From NCBI GenBank assembly GCA_000349905.1, contig KB722768.1, positions 205,766-269,765 of the forward strand: a stretch of DNA of 64,000 nucleotides, given 5' to 3'. This document shows, piece by piece, positions 34,715-51,254 of this stretch (positions are counted from its first letter, which is position 1; each line of letters starts with the position of its first letter). The DNA comes from Volvariella volvacea V23 (taxonomy: Eukaryota; Basidiomycota; Agaricomycetes; Agaricales; Pluteaceae). The notes beneath the pieces were generated by a model, which had not been told where the DNA came from, searched no databases, and was given only the letters and a program-made list of their open reading frames with translations. Both the position numbers and the translations under genes were made by a program.

Positions 34715-35267
34715 ATGCACACAACACCAATTCGTCTGGCACGCGCGCACCAGCCGCTCATCAAGTTCATCGGGAAACACCATTTTTCGCCTCATGGTGA
34801 GTGCAAGGAGTTTTGGTCGTGCTTGAGGTTCTGACCTTGGGGCGGTTCTTGTTGCATTGTGCATCTTCCTGGGATCCGTTTTCCTCGGCCTGGACCTGTA
34901 ACGTATAATCGTGTAATTTGATACGACACACCTACTCAATCGTCACGAAACTGGGGATTGGCAATCGGCAGCTCCTACCGCTCACCCAGCCGCACCGCCC
35001 GAAATCAAGCAGAACTTTGCCAGCTTCCTGAAACGCTCGCAAGCTAGCGCGAGCTCGTCGTCAACCTCGTCCTCTGCGTCGTCTAGTAGGGGCGACAATG
35101 TGACGGTGTACAACGAGTGGTGGGAAGCCCCAGAGAGGTATTGGACACGGGAGTTGTCAAAGGCTGAGATCAATGCTATTATGGTGCGCTCTTCCCTTCC
35201 TGTGGTTTTGGGTTTGGATTTGAGGGCTGAGGGTATTTTGCAGAGCGGAGGAGCATCCTCGTGGTAA
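34715..35267 (+). CDS. KGD4: 2-oxoglutarate dehydrogenase complex subunit KGD4 (YMR31)
   Basis: Small mitochondrial protein that tethers E3 to the 2-oxoglutarate dehydrogenase core; formerly listed as a mitochondrial ribosomal protein (YMR31, animal MRPS36). Three exons, 34715-34796, 34972-35183 and 35244-35267 (24 nt), in phase, give 105 residues. The N-terminus MHTTPIRLARAHQPLIKFIG matches the yeast start MIATPIRLAKS...MIKFVG. A Pro-rich linker (HPAAPPEIKQ) and a Ser-rich stretch follow, then EWWEAPERYWTRELSKAEIN and the conserved end SGGASSW (yeast ends SGGAW). The basic N-terminus fits mitochondrial import. Convergent with the proteasome gene; their stops are 163 bp apart. Confidence 0.85.
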
Positions 35268-35430
35268 ACGCAACTCCGGAACTTGCGACCACGCGGGCCT
35301 AAACTTGACTTCCTACTCTCACTTGCACTCGGGCGCGGGGGGATAATCAGACGATATAGACGAAAAAATACAATGCGAATCCTATTTGATTAATGATTCA
35401 CTGGAGGAACGGGTTGCAAAAGGTGTATCA

Positions 35431-36597
35431 TCAATCCTTCTCCGCGTATGCTAATAGATATTGTTCAATCTCCTGCTCATCCAACACCCGCCATTGGCCC
35501 TTTGTCTTCTCTGGTTCGTCGTCAGCTACTGAGACGATGCCGATTTCGATTTCGCCAGACTTGTAGTCTGTGGCGTGGACCGTCGACATCGCTTCGATCG
35601 CAATCTGGTTTCGTGCAAAAGCACAATGAGGCATCGTAACAGCATCACGCGACATGATGAGCCGGGGAGCTTGGTTGGGTAGTTGAATAGGACGCACCTC
35701 GATAACTTCGGCCTTACTCAACGCCTTTCCTGCAGCAGCGGGTTCCTCGGCACCTTGACCGTTATTGAGCTTCTTCCACTTCTTCTCCAGGTGGTTCATC
35801 GCTTCTTGTTGTTTTTGACCCGATGCTGTTGCATGGAATCCGACAAAGTAACCAGCAGGATCTAATCGGAAACATTGAGGGCCAAATTCTGGGTCGTGGC
35901 CAATAAGAATCATTGCTGTTGCGAGCAATTTTAGAGTGTCAGTCGTCGGATACTTTGGAGGGATTACGAACAGATTCCGAGTGGACGCATGGCGGCTCGT
36001 TGAGTGTACACTTGGTTGATGTTGGCCATTCGCCGTGCTAGTGCGTCTGGGGTGATTTCGTAGCCGAATTTGTAGCGGAATTCGGCGGCTTCTGCTCGTG
36101 CTCTGACAACTTGAGCTCTTGCATCGGCTAATAAAACGAAAGGTCGGCGGGCCTGAGTGTGATGTGAGGGCTTGAAGATGCGCACCAATAAGCCCTGTCA
36201 TGACACAGCCGATGCTGGGTGTTATACTGAATAGATGTGTGACAGTTGAGGCATCGAGGAGCTTGTCCTGGTTTATGGGATTGAGAAAGTAGGAGGAGGA
36301 TATTTCAAGGGCACGCACGGGAACTTTCTTCTGGGTGATCACGACGGATGTGTCCTTCCCTCTCACAGCAACGGCGGTGTGTCCGGACCCAGAGATAGCC
36401 TTGAATGCATACTCTTTAATGGTCAACCTTTACTTGTCAACAGCTCGACGCCTAATCAGTGCATATTGTACTGACCGACTTGGTAGAGACGACCTTCCGG
36501 CGAGAATACGGTCAGATATCTAGTTCCTTGTCAGCATAATTTCTCTTCAATGAGCATATAGCATGTCGTCTCACCGGTCGTAAGAGGTTCTCGACAT
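35431..36597 (-). CDS. SCL1: 20S proteasome subunit alpha-1
   Basis: Structural alpha-ring subunit of the 20S proteasome (yeast Scl1, human PSMA6). About seven exons; the start at 36597 reads MSRTSYDR and joins to [14 protein letters not shown] and [11 protein letters not shown]. Family signatures: the N-terminal alpha signature [55 protein letters not shown], the segment [45 protein letters not shown] and [15 protein letters not shown]. The spacing is that of PSMA6, not another alpha type. A short insertion ([14 protein letters not shown]) lies between the KKWKKL and KAEVIE helices. It ends YLLAYAEKD, near the LVALAERD of animals. Confidence 0.93.
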
Positions 36598-36791
36598 TGT
36601 GCGCTACGATGAGAAGGTGGATGAGATTGCTGGGGCGACGCGCAATTGATCACGCGTCCTCGAGATTGTGACAGTGACATAGTGATGTCACGATACTTCC
36701 CGATTTAGAACGGGAAATCAAGTCAGAGTCACGCTCTCGTCCTCCAACCACACAATCTGTCCATGCTCTCCCATACGATCAACAGGAAGGG
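36598..36791. promoter_or_regulatory. Divergent promoter of proteasome alpha-1 and RPC1
   Basis: Only 194 bp lie between two diverging housekeeping start codons, so the pair probably shares control elements. No TATA box is evident. Confidence 0.55.
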
Positions 36792-42142
<5,351 letters not shown>

Positions 42143-43679
42143 GTTTCGTCGCTCTCGTTTCTATTCTTGATGACATATATCTTTGATCCATCTCTCGGGC
42201 GAGTTTGTATGTTTTTGCTAACCGTGAGCATAACTGCACTTCGCATTAACCTTCGTTAATGGTATCGTGCATAGTAGATTTGTACTTCACTACACCACGT
42301 CGTGACAATTTGCAGCATTGTATGGGACACTGGGGGGAGCTTTGAGATATTGCCGAGTGGTTGTCCTTTCTATTTTTATTACATGTCTAAATCAATTACA
42401 CGCATACACGCACAGACGTCACACAAAAGCTTGGCTTCTAGGTTCAGCCTCTTCAATCTAAATTTCCAGACTTCTCCCTCTGCGTCAATTGCCTACTTAA
42501 TACTTAGAGCCGGGCAGGTGAATTGTGACCACAATTCTCTGTATGTCAAAATAGTGAAGGGATGCAATACAATCTATGGAATAACTAGTTACTGTGATGG
42601 GCACTCCGCCTGCTTCATGTAAGCATCTTCATTTCATTTACACAATAATGCTGCCGTTTGACACAAGGCAGTTGATGGCCGATGAACACTGAACGCTGGA
42701 CAGCATTTATGTACCTGGTCAGACCATTTCCAAGACAAGTCATTCAAGTGCCTCGATAGTATGTGACCGGTGACCCTTGAACCCATGAACTAAATATAGC
42801 CCAACCTCGCAGTATGTTCCAGTCATATATTTTTGATTAGTGGCTACCGACTCACCCGAGGAATAACCTGACAACTTCCCTGTTACAAGTTGCCAATGCT
42901 AGTAAAAAGGGACTTATTGGGAACAGTATCAATATGTACTTTAAGCAAGGCAGGGATTCAGCTAATCCTTTCAACACTCTATTAGGAGCAGACAAGATAT
43001 TTTTGGGATCCCAAGTCTGGGGAAGCTGTCTTGGGGTAGTATGGTTAGTGTATGCCATTGATACGTGCACACAATTCTGGGACCTGTGCTTTCCTTTTTT
43101 TGCTGTGCCTGACCGTTTTGGGAGCGATCAAAGGCGGTGGCTCACAAGCACCAGTTGTGTACGAATGTTTGCACTATTTCAAACGTTCACAGAACTCTCG
43201 ACACCTAAAATTGAAGCTGTCGTTCTTAAACACCTAGACTAGAAAATGCTATGGATCAATTCCAGCGTGTCAGGTGAGGTCCGCTCAGACAAATAAGTTT
43301 GTCAGTATAATAGACTTAACGGGTTTATAACCTTGTCCTAAGCATTACCATCAAATTTTCAGCGCCATTCCATGCCATTTATGATGAAGATCGTTTAAAT
43401 GTCGAATATGACGCCTGGTATGGCACAACCAATCCACAATACCTGAGCTTTACTCCGAGGGCTGCAGAAATTTTCAGCTCTGCTTGATGCCTTTCATGCC
43501 GTACGTGGGTCCTTCGGTGAAATCAGCCTGTTAGTGTAGCGCTACACAATAAGATGTGAACGTCGGCCTTATCAACGGTTCCATTCTATTTGTGCACAGG
43601 AACCGTTATCCAGTATGGATGATTGAATGCCACGTCAAGCACGACAGCATAGAGCCAACGTAAGCAGATTGTCTCCAGG
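42143..43679. other. Intergenic, upstream of the aegerolysin gene
   Basis: 1.5 kb without a supported gene. Frames at 42302-42622 and 42934-43242 lack protein-like patterns. No partner MACPF gene is present here. Confidence 0.55.
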
Positions 43680-43687
43680 TATATAAA
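43680..43687 (+). promoter_or_regulatory. TATA box of the aegerolysin gene
   Basis: TATATAAA, 39-46 nt upstream of the ATG, a strong core-promoter match that suits a highly or conditionally expressed gene. Confidence 0.6.
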
Positions 43688-43725
43688 CCCTCTCCCAGCA
43701 GTGAATAATCGCCATACCTATAAAC

Positions 43726-44252
43726 ATGGGATACGAGGACTGGGTCTCTTTCCACATCTACAACAAAGGACGTGGCGCTGTCAAGATTGCCAACGTCCAG
43801 AAGTTATATGGCAAGTTCTATACCGATGGTAAGTTATCCCAACTTTTGGGTTCATCTATATGCTGTCTAATAGTGACCATTTGCTCTTTACTCAGACAAC
43901 AAAGACGTCGAATTGACTGGCCTTGAAGGCGATCTCATCCAAGCTGGAGCTGATCGCAGGATTAATTCCTGCGGTCGTGAAAACTCCCCTACAGGCACAG
44001 AAGGGAGCTTCCAGCTCGTTGAAACTACGACCGGCAGGGTTGTCACCAATATCAGCTGGGACTGCCCATACACTGGGGAAAACATGTTGACAGTCACAAA
44101 CGAAAATAATGAATGGCTCGTGGTGAAGAATAGAGATGCGACAACCGCAGGACCTTTGAAGGACTTCGATATCATTCTATCGGTACGTGCTTTTTTTGGC
44201 ACAATTTCACGTAGCTGATGTATAAACCACGTACGCATTTCAGAACGCTTGA
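43726..44252 (+). CDS. Aegerolysin family protein (ostreolysin / pleurotolysin A type)
   Basis: Small beta-sandwich protein of the family that binds membrane lipids such as sphingomyelin/cholesterol or ceramide phosphoethanolamine. Some members act as pore-forming partners of MACPF proteins. Three exons, 43726-43828, 43896-44182 and 44244-44252 (9 nt), give 132 residues, close to the usual 135-140. Family features seen: an aromatic N-terminal strand with W near position 6, the segment INSCGRENSPTGTEGSF with the conserved Cys, and the WDCPYTGEN motif. There is no signal peptide, as is normal for aegerolysins. No MACPF gene lies within the window, so whether it forms a two-part system is unknown; the partner may be elsewhere or absent. 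The gene looks intact. Confidence 0.88.
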
Positions 44253-45504
44253 GATGACGCCAATTATGCAGTGGCAGCGAGTAAGTGGATTGCAAACTGT
44301 ACTAGTAGTTCTGACTTGGCTAAAATCGTAGGGTAGAATTATTAGTAGTGTTCAGGTGATCTTTGGTGTATGCGTGTCCGGTGTTGGTTGCCTGTATCTT
44401 TGTTTAACTTGTCTTTATTCGCTTGGAATGTGGAGATGCGGAAATCGAGTTGACAATCAATAACCCGACGGCAGTTTGATATGATTTTCAAAGCGTGACA
44501 AAAATCTGAGAGCTAGTTGCAGCTCTAGCTCCTACAACCGTTTTTGTAGAACAAGGTAGGAATCATCCACTGCAACTCCAGACTCTGTCTGTGTTACGAT
44601 ACGATGAATAATACCATTTGATTAAATGATGGTAGGCTAGGCTAATTGCCTGAAAAACGACAGAAGGAAGCGGTGTCTATCGCTGAATGGTCTCAGAGAA
44701 GGGGACGGCGAGATGCAAGCTGGCTAAGACGCAGGAGAAAAATGGAATCTTTGCAATTTAGAGGTCCAAGTTGCGGCAAGCACTCCAGCACGCTGGCACA
44801 CTACAATTACACACAGACGCAATTGGATGCTTGCAATAATCGCATAGAATACATATAACTTATTATTGACCAACTTACATTTCAGTCTCCTGGCTCCTGG
44901 TTCCTGGTTCCTGGTTCCTGGCTTTCTATTCTTTGAACTGCGCTGCACGCTCATAGGCATCACATTTTCCATTAATTTCTGACACAGTTAATTTACGAGC
45001 TCGAAGTGGCTGAGGAGACTATTCTTGTAGGTTTCAGGGACCCGATGAGAGCAAAAAAATGGATTCGTTTGGAGAAATTCTTCTATTGATCGAGTGATGG
45101 GAACCTTTTGCAGCATAGTAAACGGTAAGAATGGAAGCAAATACGTGCGGGTATCGGTGCTCAACCTGGAGGTAAACACGGCGACGGGCCTAGTGCTGCG
45201 CACCTATATGGATGTGGAAATAACCACTTCTGAGGATAATATAAATAATTATGTGTAAGAGACTTGAGGACAGCATATTTGATAACAACACTACCGTATT
45301 GACGAATAATAAAGGAGAGTATTGGCAGAGAGGAAAATGGAATGACCAAAGTAATGAGCGTGAAATGACAACGAATCCCAAAACATATAACCGCGACGTA
45401 GAAGCGAAGATTTAAACCAATTGACAAAGAAAGGTATATACAAGGTACAAAAATCCAGAAAAGAAAATCTTGGAGACCTGAACACTGAGAACGCTGATTC
45501 GTAC
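44253..45504. other. Intergenic with a short tandem repeat
   Basis: 3' regions of the aegerolysin and MED13 genes. Apart from the seven-base repeat at 44889-44923, nothing was recognised; the frame at 44646-44858 starts with TTG. Confidence 0.5.
44889..44923. repeat. Five-unit 7-bp tandem repeat (CCTGGYT)
   Basis: Five consecutive copies of CCTGGTT or CCTGGCT, the outer two carrying C at position 6. It lies in 3' intergenic sequence and is probably a minisatellite without function. Confidence 0.85.
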
Positions 45505-48500
45505 CTATCCATCCGAAGGACCATCACCTCCCTTTCTTCCCCCATCTCTCTCCAAAATACTCTTCATAATCTCTACAGCTGCAAGATGGAAGGGTAGGAT
45601 CCCCACATCATTACCAGAATCGAACAGCGATAGGCTCCATCGTTCTTTCGATAGAACGCTCAGTTCATACCAATTCCTCGCCAAATCACGACGGAGGATT
45701 TCGTCGTAGTCCTCATCGGTCTGCTCGTTTCCATCCACGTTCATATTTTCGTCACTTTGAGCATTTCCTAGGCCCTGACCAAGCCTTTCCCTTCGACTCT
45801 CCCTCTGCTTGGCCTTCTCTTTTGACTTGACCCACCATGCGGTTCTAGGAGAGTGCCAGCTCTCGAAAATGAGATGCACATGTAGCATTTGAATCGAGAC
45901 TGGCGAGGGCGTGTTGTTTGGGACTCGCACTAAGATGGTGGTTGATGCTGGGAGAAGGGTTACTGGTTGAGGGAGGTCGTAGTGGTCCTCATTCGACGGA
46001 TCCGCGAAAGGTGATGGAGTTGGGTGTGAAATCATCGAGGGTGTATGATGGGCGGAATCAACGCCCCCACTAGGCGTGGCAGGAGTCGAAGAATTCAGGT
46101 GTTGATTCGAATTTGTACTCTGGTGGAGATGACTCTGACCCGAAGAGTACTCTGGGATGTAGGCCATCGTCAGCCCTAAATCGCCCATCGTAGGGGGAAC
46201 GGATATCGGGGCTCTCATTTTCGAAAAGAGTGCATATGTGATAGACGAGATGTCTGTGAAGACTGCTTGAGAGGAAGATATTGGGTGGTGGTGATTGCTA
46301 TTGTGCTTGCTTCCGTTCGTGCTCGAAGATGGGGCCGAAGAGGAGACGGGTCCATAAGGGGAGGGGGGATACGTAGGAGGTGCTCGGCTCGCTAGATACG
46401 GGGACGAAGAGGAAGGCAACGAAGTTGAAAGCGAAGCTGCAGAGTTCGATTTTATCGGGGTTCTTGTTGATGATAGAGGTATAGTCGGAGTTGATGTCAT
46501 GAACGTCCAGGGGGTTTTCATTTCCGCACACACAAGAGAAGCATGCATAGGCACCATGTCCCGACCCATTCTGATGGCATGCTCCAAATAATTCTTCCAT
46601 GCTATACGAAATATTAATCAAAAGGCCAGGGATTATATACAAAAAACTTACCAATTGCCTCGCGTTCTGGTATGACTCCCAGCCTGGTGAAGATTATCCT
46701 CCACTCTATATTAGCTCTGCTCGCAAACCGCACGGCGAATGCCCAAATTTTACCGATAATAAAGGTCTCCAACGACACCTCTACCTCTTCTCCTTCAGCA
46801 CTGGAATTGCCATGGGCTGTATCGCCTCCACTACCTCCACTTCCAGCTCCACAATAGCCATAACATGACGAAGGAATCATCCAAACATTCAGGTCGTGTC
46901 CTTCGCCTCTCTGATCCACAACGCTCGCCACTAGCCACCTCCCATCACCACTTATCCCGTAAGCGATATGGCAAAACATATATCTATCCGCAACGTCCAA
47001 CGTTGCTCCCCTCATCCTATCCGAGGCCTTGACATAGCTTATATTGCTATATATCGGTCTAGCTAGGGTGATCGAGGGCTCTTCAAAATATCTTCGAAGG
47101 GAAAGGGGTATGATGGTCGACGTGGAGGTGGAGGTTGATGAGGGTGCCGCACCGGTTGGGGTTGATGGTGGCGCGTTCGTATGATCGGGTGAATGCAACA
47201 TCGGACGAGACATGTACCGGTCAACAGGCACCAGTATACGATTATAAGTCGAGTCACACAGCGTAGAAATGATTGAATTATGAATAGCGGGATTTTCAAA
47301 TGAACAGAATATATGGTGGTCGGGCACGAATTGTGACAATGGGAGTGGGTAGCGATCGAAATTAACGTAGTGGGGAGGATCTGCGTTTGGTGTGATTGTA
47401 TTCTTGAGGACTTTCTTGAGGGTCAGTAGGGTCGTACGGAGTGTCGTAGATGATAGTGACATGGTTGATGATGGCGTTAATATGTAGAAAATGAGGGTGG
47501 AGTCGGTGTTGGGCAACGAAGACAAGAAAGAGGCTAAGGGCAGGTTCAGTTTAGTTGTATCCACTGACATATGAGGAACACCTACGAAATGACTTCTTGA
47601 ACGACGAGTCGAATCGAAGGGGAACTAACCCAGGTCTCGGGCAATAAGTACTTCTCCCAGCTACATGATCGCCATAGTGCTTATCCTAGAGGCACAAGAC
47701 ATATAAGGACGATGCTATCAACGGACGAGGAATACCATACCTGATACACAGCAGCAACATTGGTCAACCAACATTCCACCTTGTCATACTTCTCTTCCCC
47801 ACTTCCATCCTCCTCAAAAAGCACATAAGCCTCTACATTCTTCTTCCCAGCTCTAGGCCCAAGACCTATTTTCTCCCAAAACCGCAATGCGCTTGGTAGC
47901 ACTCGTACTATAGCGTCGTTTTTCGATACCGTTATCATAGGCGGTTCGAAGGATAGAAGGGCTTCTCCTGGAGATGCAGCTTGGGTCAAAGGAAGCGCTT
48001 GACGTGAACTGAGGTCAGACACCGAGGCCAATGTGCCAGCGTTCTGAGGGTCACCTAACGAATAAAAAACATGAGAAGCGAAACAAAAATAGAAGAAGCC
48101 CCCTACCAATTCCAAACAACCTCCCCAAACTCATCGGTACCTCTAATCCATCCACTCTTTTCAACATCTTCACAACAGCCTTCACATCCGACATCCAAAC
48201 TTCCATCATCCCTCTCTTCAGTCCAGCCCCACCAGCTCCCATATACCACAATCCACCACATCCACCACAACTATTACTACATCCCACATCTCCTGTACCA
48301 TTTGTAACATCGTATCCAAAATGATGATAATTATTCGTCCACCAAGCTTCGCCCCATACCCAATTCTCCACCGCCTCTCTGGCCACGGTCTGCGCCACCT
48401 CTTCTTTGATTTTACTCTTCTCACTCGCTGCTCCTACCATTGCGGCAGGCGATACGGGTGTAGGCACCGATATCTGCTGGTGACCTTGACCTTGCGTTGT

Positions 48501-51221
48501 TGTGGTTGATGAAGGAGGGATAGGCGCGAGAGGCGGGCGAAGAGGTGAGCTCAGCGGGAGCAAGAGTGAATGGTGGAAGTATGTTTGTATCAAGGTAGGT
48601 CCTAGAGGGAGGTATGACGGCGGAGGAGTTGAAGGACGGACGTCTAGATCCTCTGGCGTTCCTAGCGGGTTGGAGGGTGTGGTTGCCGAATCAGAATAAT
48701 CGTTCTGCAGGTCCATGGATACGTTTGAGTCTGTATCAGAATAAGAGTCCGAGTCGTCTCCATCGGTGGAGGGAGAAAGAGACGACTCTGAATCGGACGA
48801 GAATGCTGTCGCTGTGGGAGAGCAAGGATGAGGGATTTGATTTCGAAAGGGAGTGTGTTAAAATGCTTACTGCTATTGTATACCCCAGCTTTATGTTTGC
48901 TTCTCTTTCTTCTATGACCCAATTTTCGTTGAGACGAAGCCAAGTGTCTCTTCTTCGCCAAAGTAGCTTTCCTGTCATCACCCCACTCATAGCCATATCC
49001 ATCTTCGTCCTCACTGTCCTCATCGTATCCATATCCATATCCTTGTCCGCGATACCGATCCAACTTCAACCAAGAAGGCACATTCGCCCCACTCTTCATC
49101 TTACATCCAGCGGCATCCTTCAGCCTTTTATCGCAACCACCAGAACAAGCAGCCCTCTTCCTCTTAACCCCAATCAACTTCTTGACAACACCAATCCTGG
49201 GATCAGTCGCAGCGTCGTAACGATACTTCCATCCCTTCGCGCCAGCAGTGCCTATAACACCATTATTAACCATAACAACAGCCTCGTTTCCCGGACTGAG
49301 ATCCTTCATCCTAAACGGCGGCAGCAGCCCTCCTTCCCTCTCCTCTCCCTCTCCCATTCCAGCCTCGTCACTGGCACCACCATCCCGCCTGCTCTCTCCA
49401 ACCTGTCCACCCTTGAGCTTCCGATGCTTCTTCCCTCCACCGGTACCCTTTCTTCCCTTCCCTTGCCCCACACTACCAACCCCCTCTCCGCCCTCATCCC
49501 CGTCCCATCCAGTCTCGGTAGGATCAGGACTGGGCAGCGCAAACGCAAACTTGCCAAACGAGTACTTGTCGTCCGCCGCCCTGTGCCGCGGGTCGAACGG
49601 TATAGGGTCGAATATCCCTCCCGCTCCCGGTCCTGTGCCTGGTACACCTGGGCTATGGCTCATCGACTCGATAATTCTCGTCTGATTCTGGTCTGCATCT
49701 GCGTGGACTTGAGGCGTCGCAGGGACCGAATGCGCATGCGCATGAGAAGCCCAGCCGGGCGTATCGTTAGGCGGCGAGGGAAACATCATCTCCGGCCCCT
49801 GTCCCTGTCCCTGTCCTTGAAGTCCTTGTCCTTGTCCACTCAAGCTAATCCCCACACTCCACGGCGACCCAGCCTGCCCCAGCATCGACACCACAGGCGA
49901 CATCGGCCCCGGCCCGGGCGTAGGCTGTCCATTGCCGTTGCCATCAAACAGCGACGAGGGCGACGTCGCGGACATCGGTACCGGTACCGGTACGGCCGTC
50001 GTGGCTAGGATGGGGCTCATAATCGGTCCTGGTCCCAGGGCGAGAGTGGGAGGTATGGATACGCTCGCGAGTGTCGGCAGCGCAGCTGTCGTTGTTGATG
50101 GTCCGTGGGTCATGCTGGCTGTGAGGGGGGCGTAAAGGCCAGTTGGACCGGGAGTTGTGCTTGTCACGGGAGACATCAACGACGATGAGGCTTGAGCATT
50201 ACTGCTACCCAAGCCGCCAGGCAGAGACGTAGATGGCGTGATGATCCCCACACCACCACTTGCACTTGCACCAGCCATGCTCGTTACCCCTATCCCAATC
50301 GCCCCTCCTCCGGTAGTAGACGGCTTGTCAAAAAAGCTAAAATCATCATCCGTAAAATCGTCGAAATCCCCCATACTCATCCCACTCCCTCCTCCAGCTC
50401 CCATACCCAGCCCTCTGTTCTGGCCTGTACCGGCACCAGCACCATGACTGCTCCCATTACTCGCCACCCTCGTCGTCCCACCGCCAACGCCCAACGTTCC
50501 TGCACCTGGTGGCCCTGGTCCTGGCCGGCCCAGCCCCAAATTCCCAAATCCACTGCTACTGCTGCTGTTGATATTCCCAGTGTTGCTGCTCGAACCCGCG
50601 GCATCCCCACTTCCACCTGCCTCACCACCACCACTACCGCTGCCACCACTCCCACTCCCACTCCCACTCCCAAACCCGCCAAAACTCATGTCAAAGTTAA
50701 AATCCATATCAACATCCATCCCCATCTCCATGCCCATATTCATGCCCATGTCCATTCCCATCCCCATTCCCATACCTAGATTCATGTCCATGCCCATGCC
50801 CATATCGAGCCCCGACTGGCCGACCCACCCGAACAGATCATACGCGGAGGCAGACGCGGAGGGCGTCGACTTGGTCGTGTTATCCCCCGTCGTCGTCGTC
50901 GTCGTCGTGGGTCCTGATACAGACGGAGCAGCGCTAGAAGGAGCGGGAGCAGTAGCAGCAGGCGTGGGCATCGGCTGCTCCGCCTGTCGGTCTTGCTGTC
51001 CACCAGCCCCCGTCGTCGGCACAGCTGCAGATGCATCGCCTTGCCCTCCTTGAGCGGATACACGAGCCGCACCAGCACCAGCGCCCTCGCCCTCGCCAAC
51101 GGCCATCGGAATGGGCACACCCGATCCTGATCCTGATGGGACGGGATTAGTATGCGGCGGGGAGGGATAGAACATCTGCGCCTGTACATGCGCCTGATTC
51201 GTCTGCACCTGCGCCTGCCCT

Positions 51222-51254
<33 letters not shown>

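Noticed and set aside
48614..50008. 464-codon plus-strand frame and other long antisense frames opposite MED13
   Set aside because: Repeat-rich, GC-rich coding sequence often leaves open frames on the other strand. These show no conserved domain, and the MED13 blocks lie on the minus strand.
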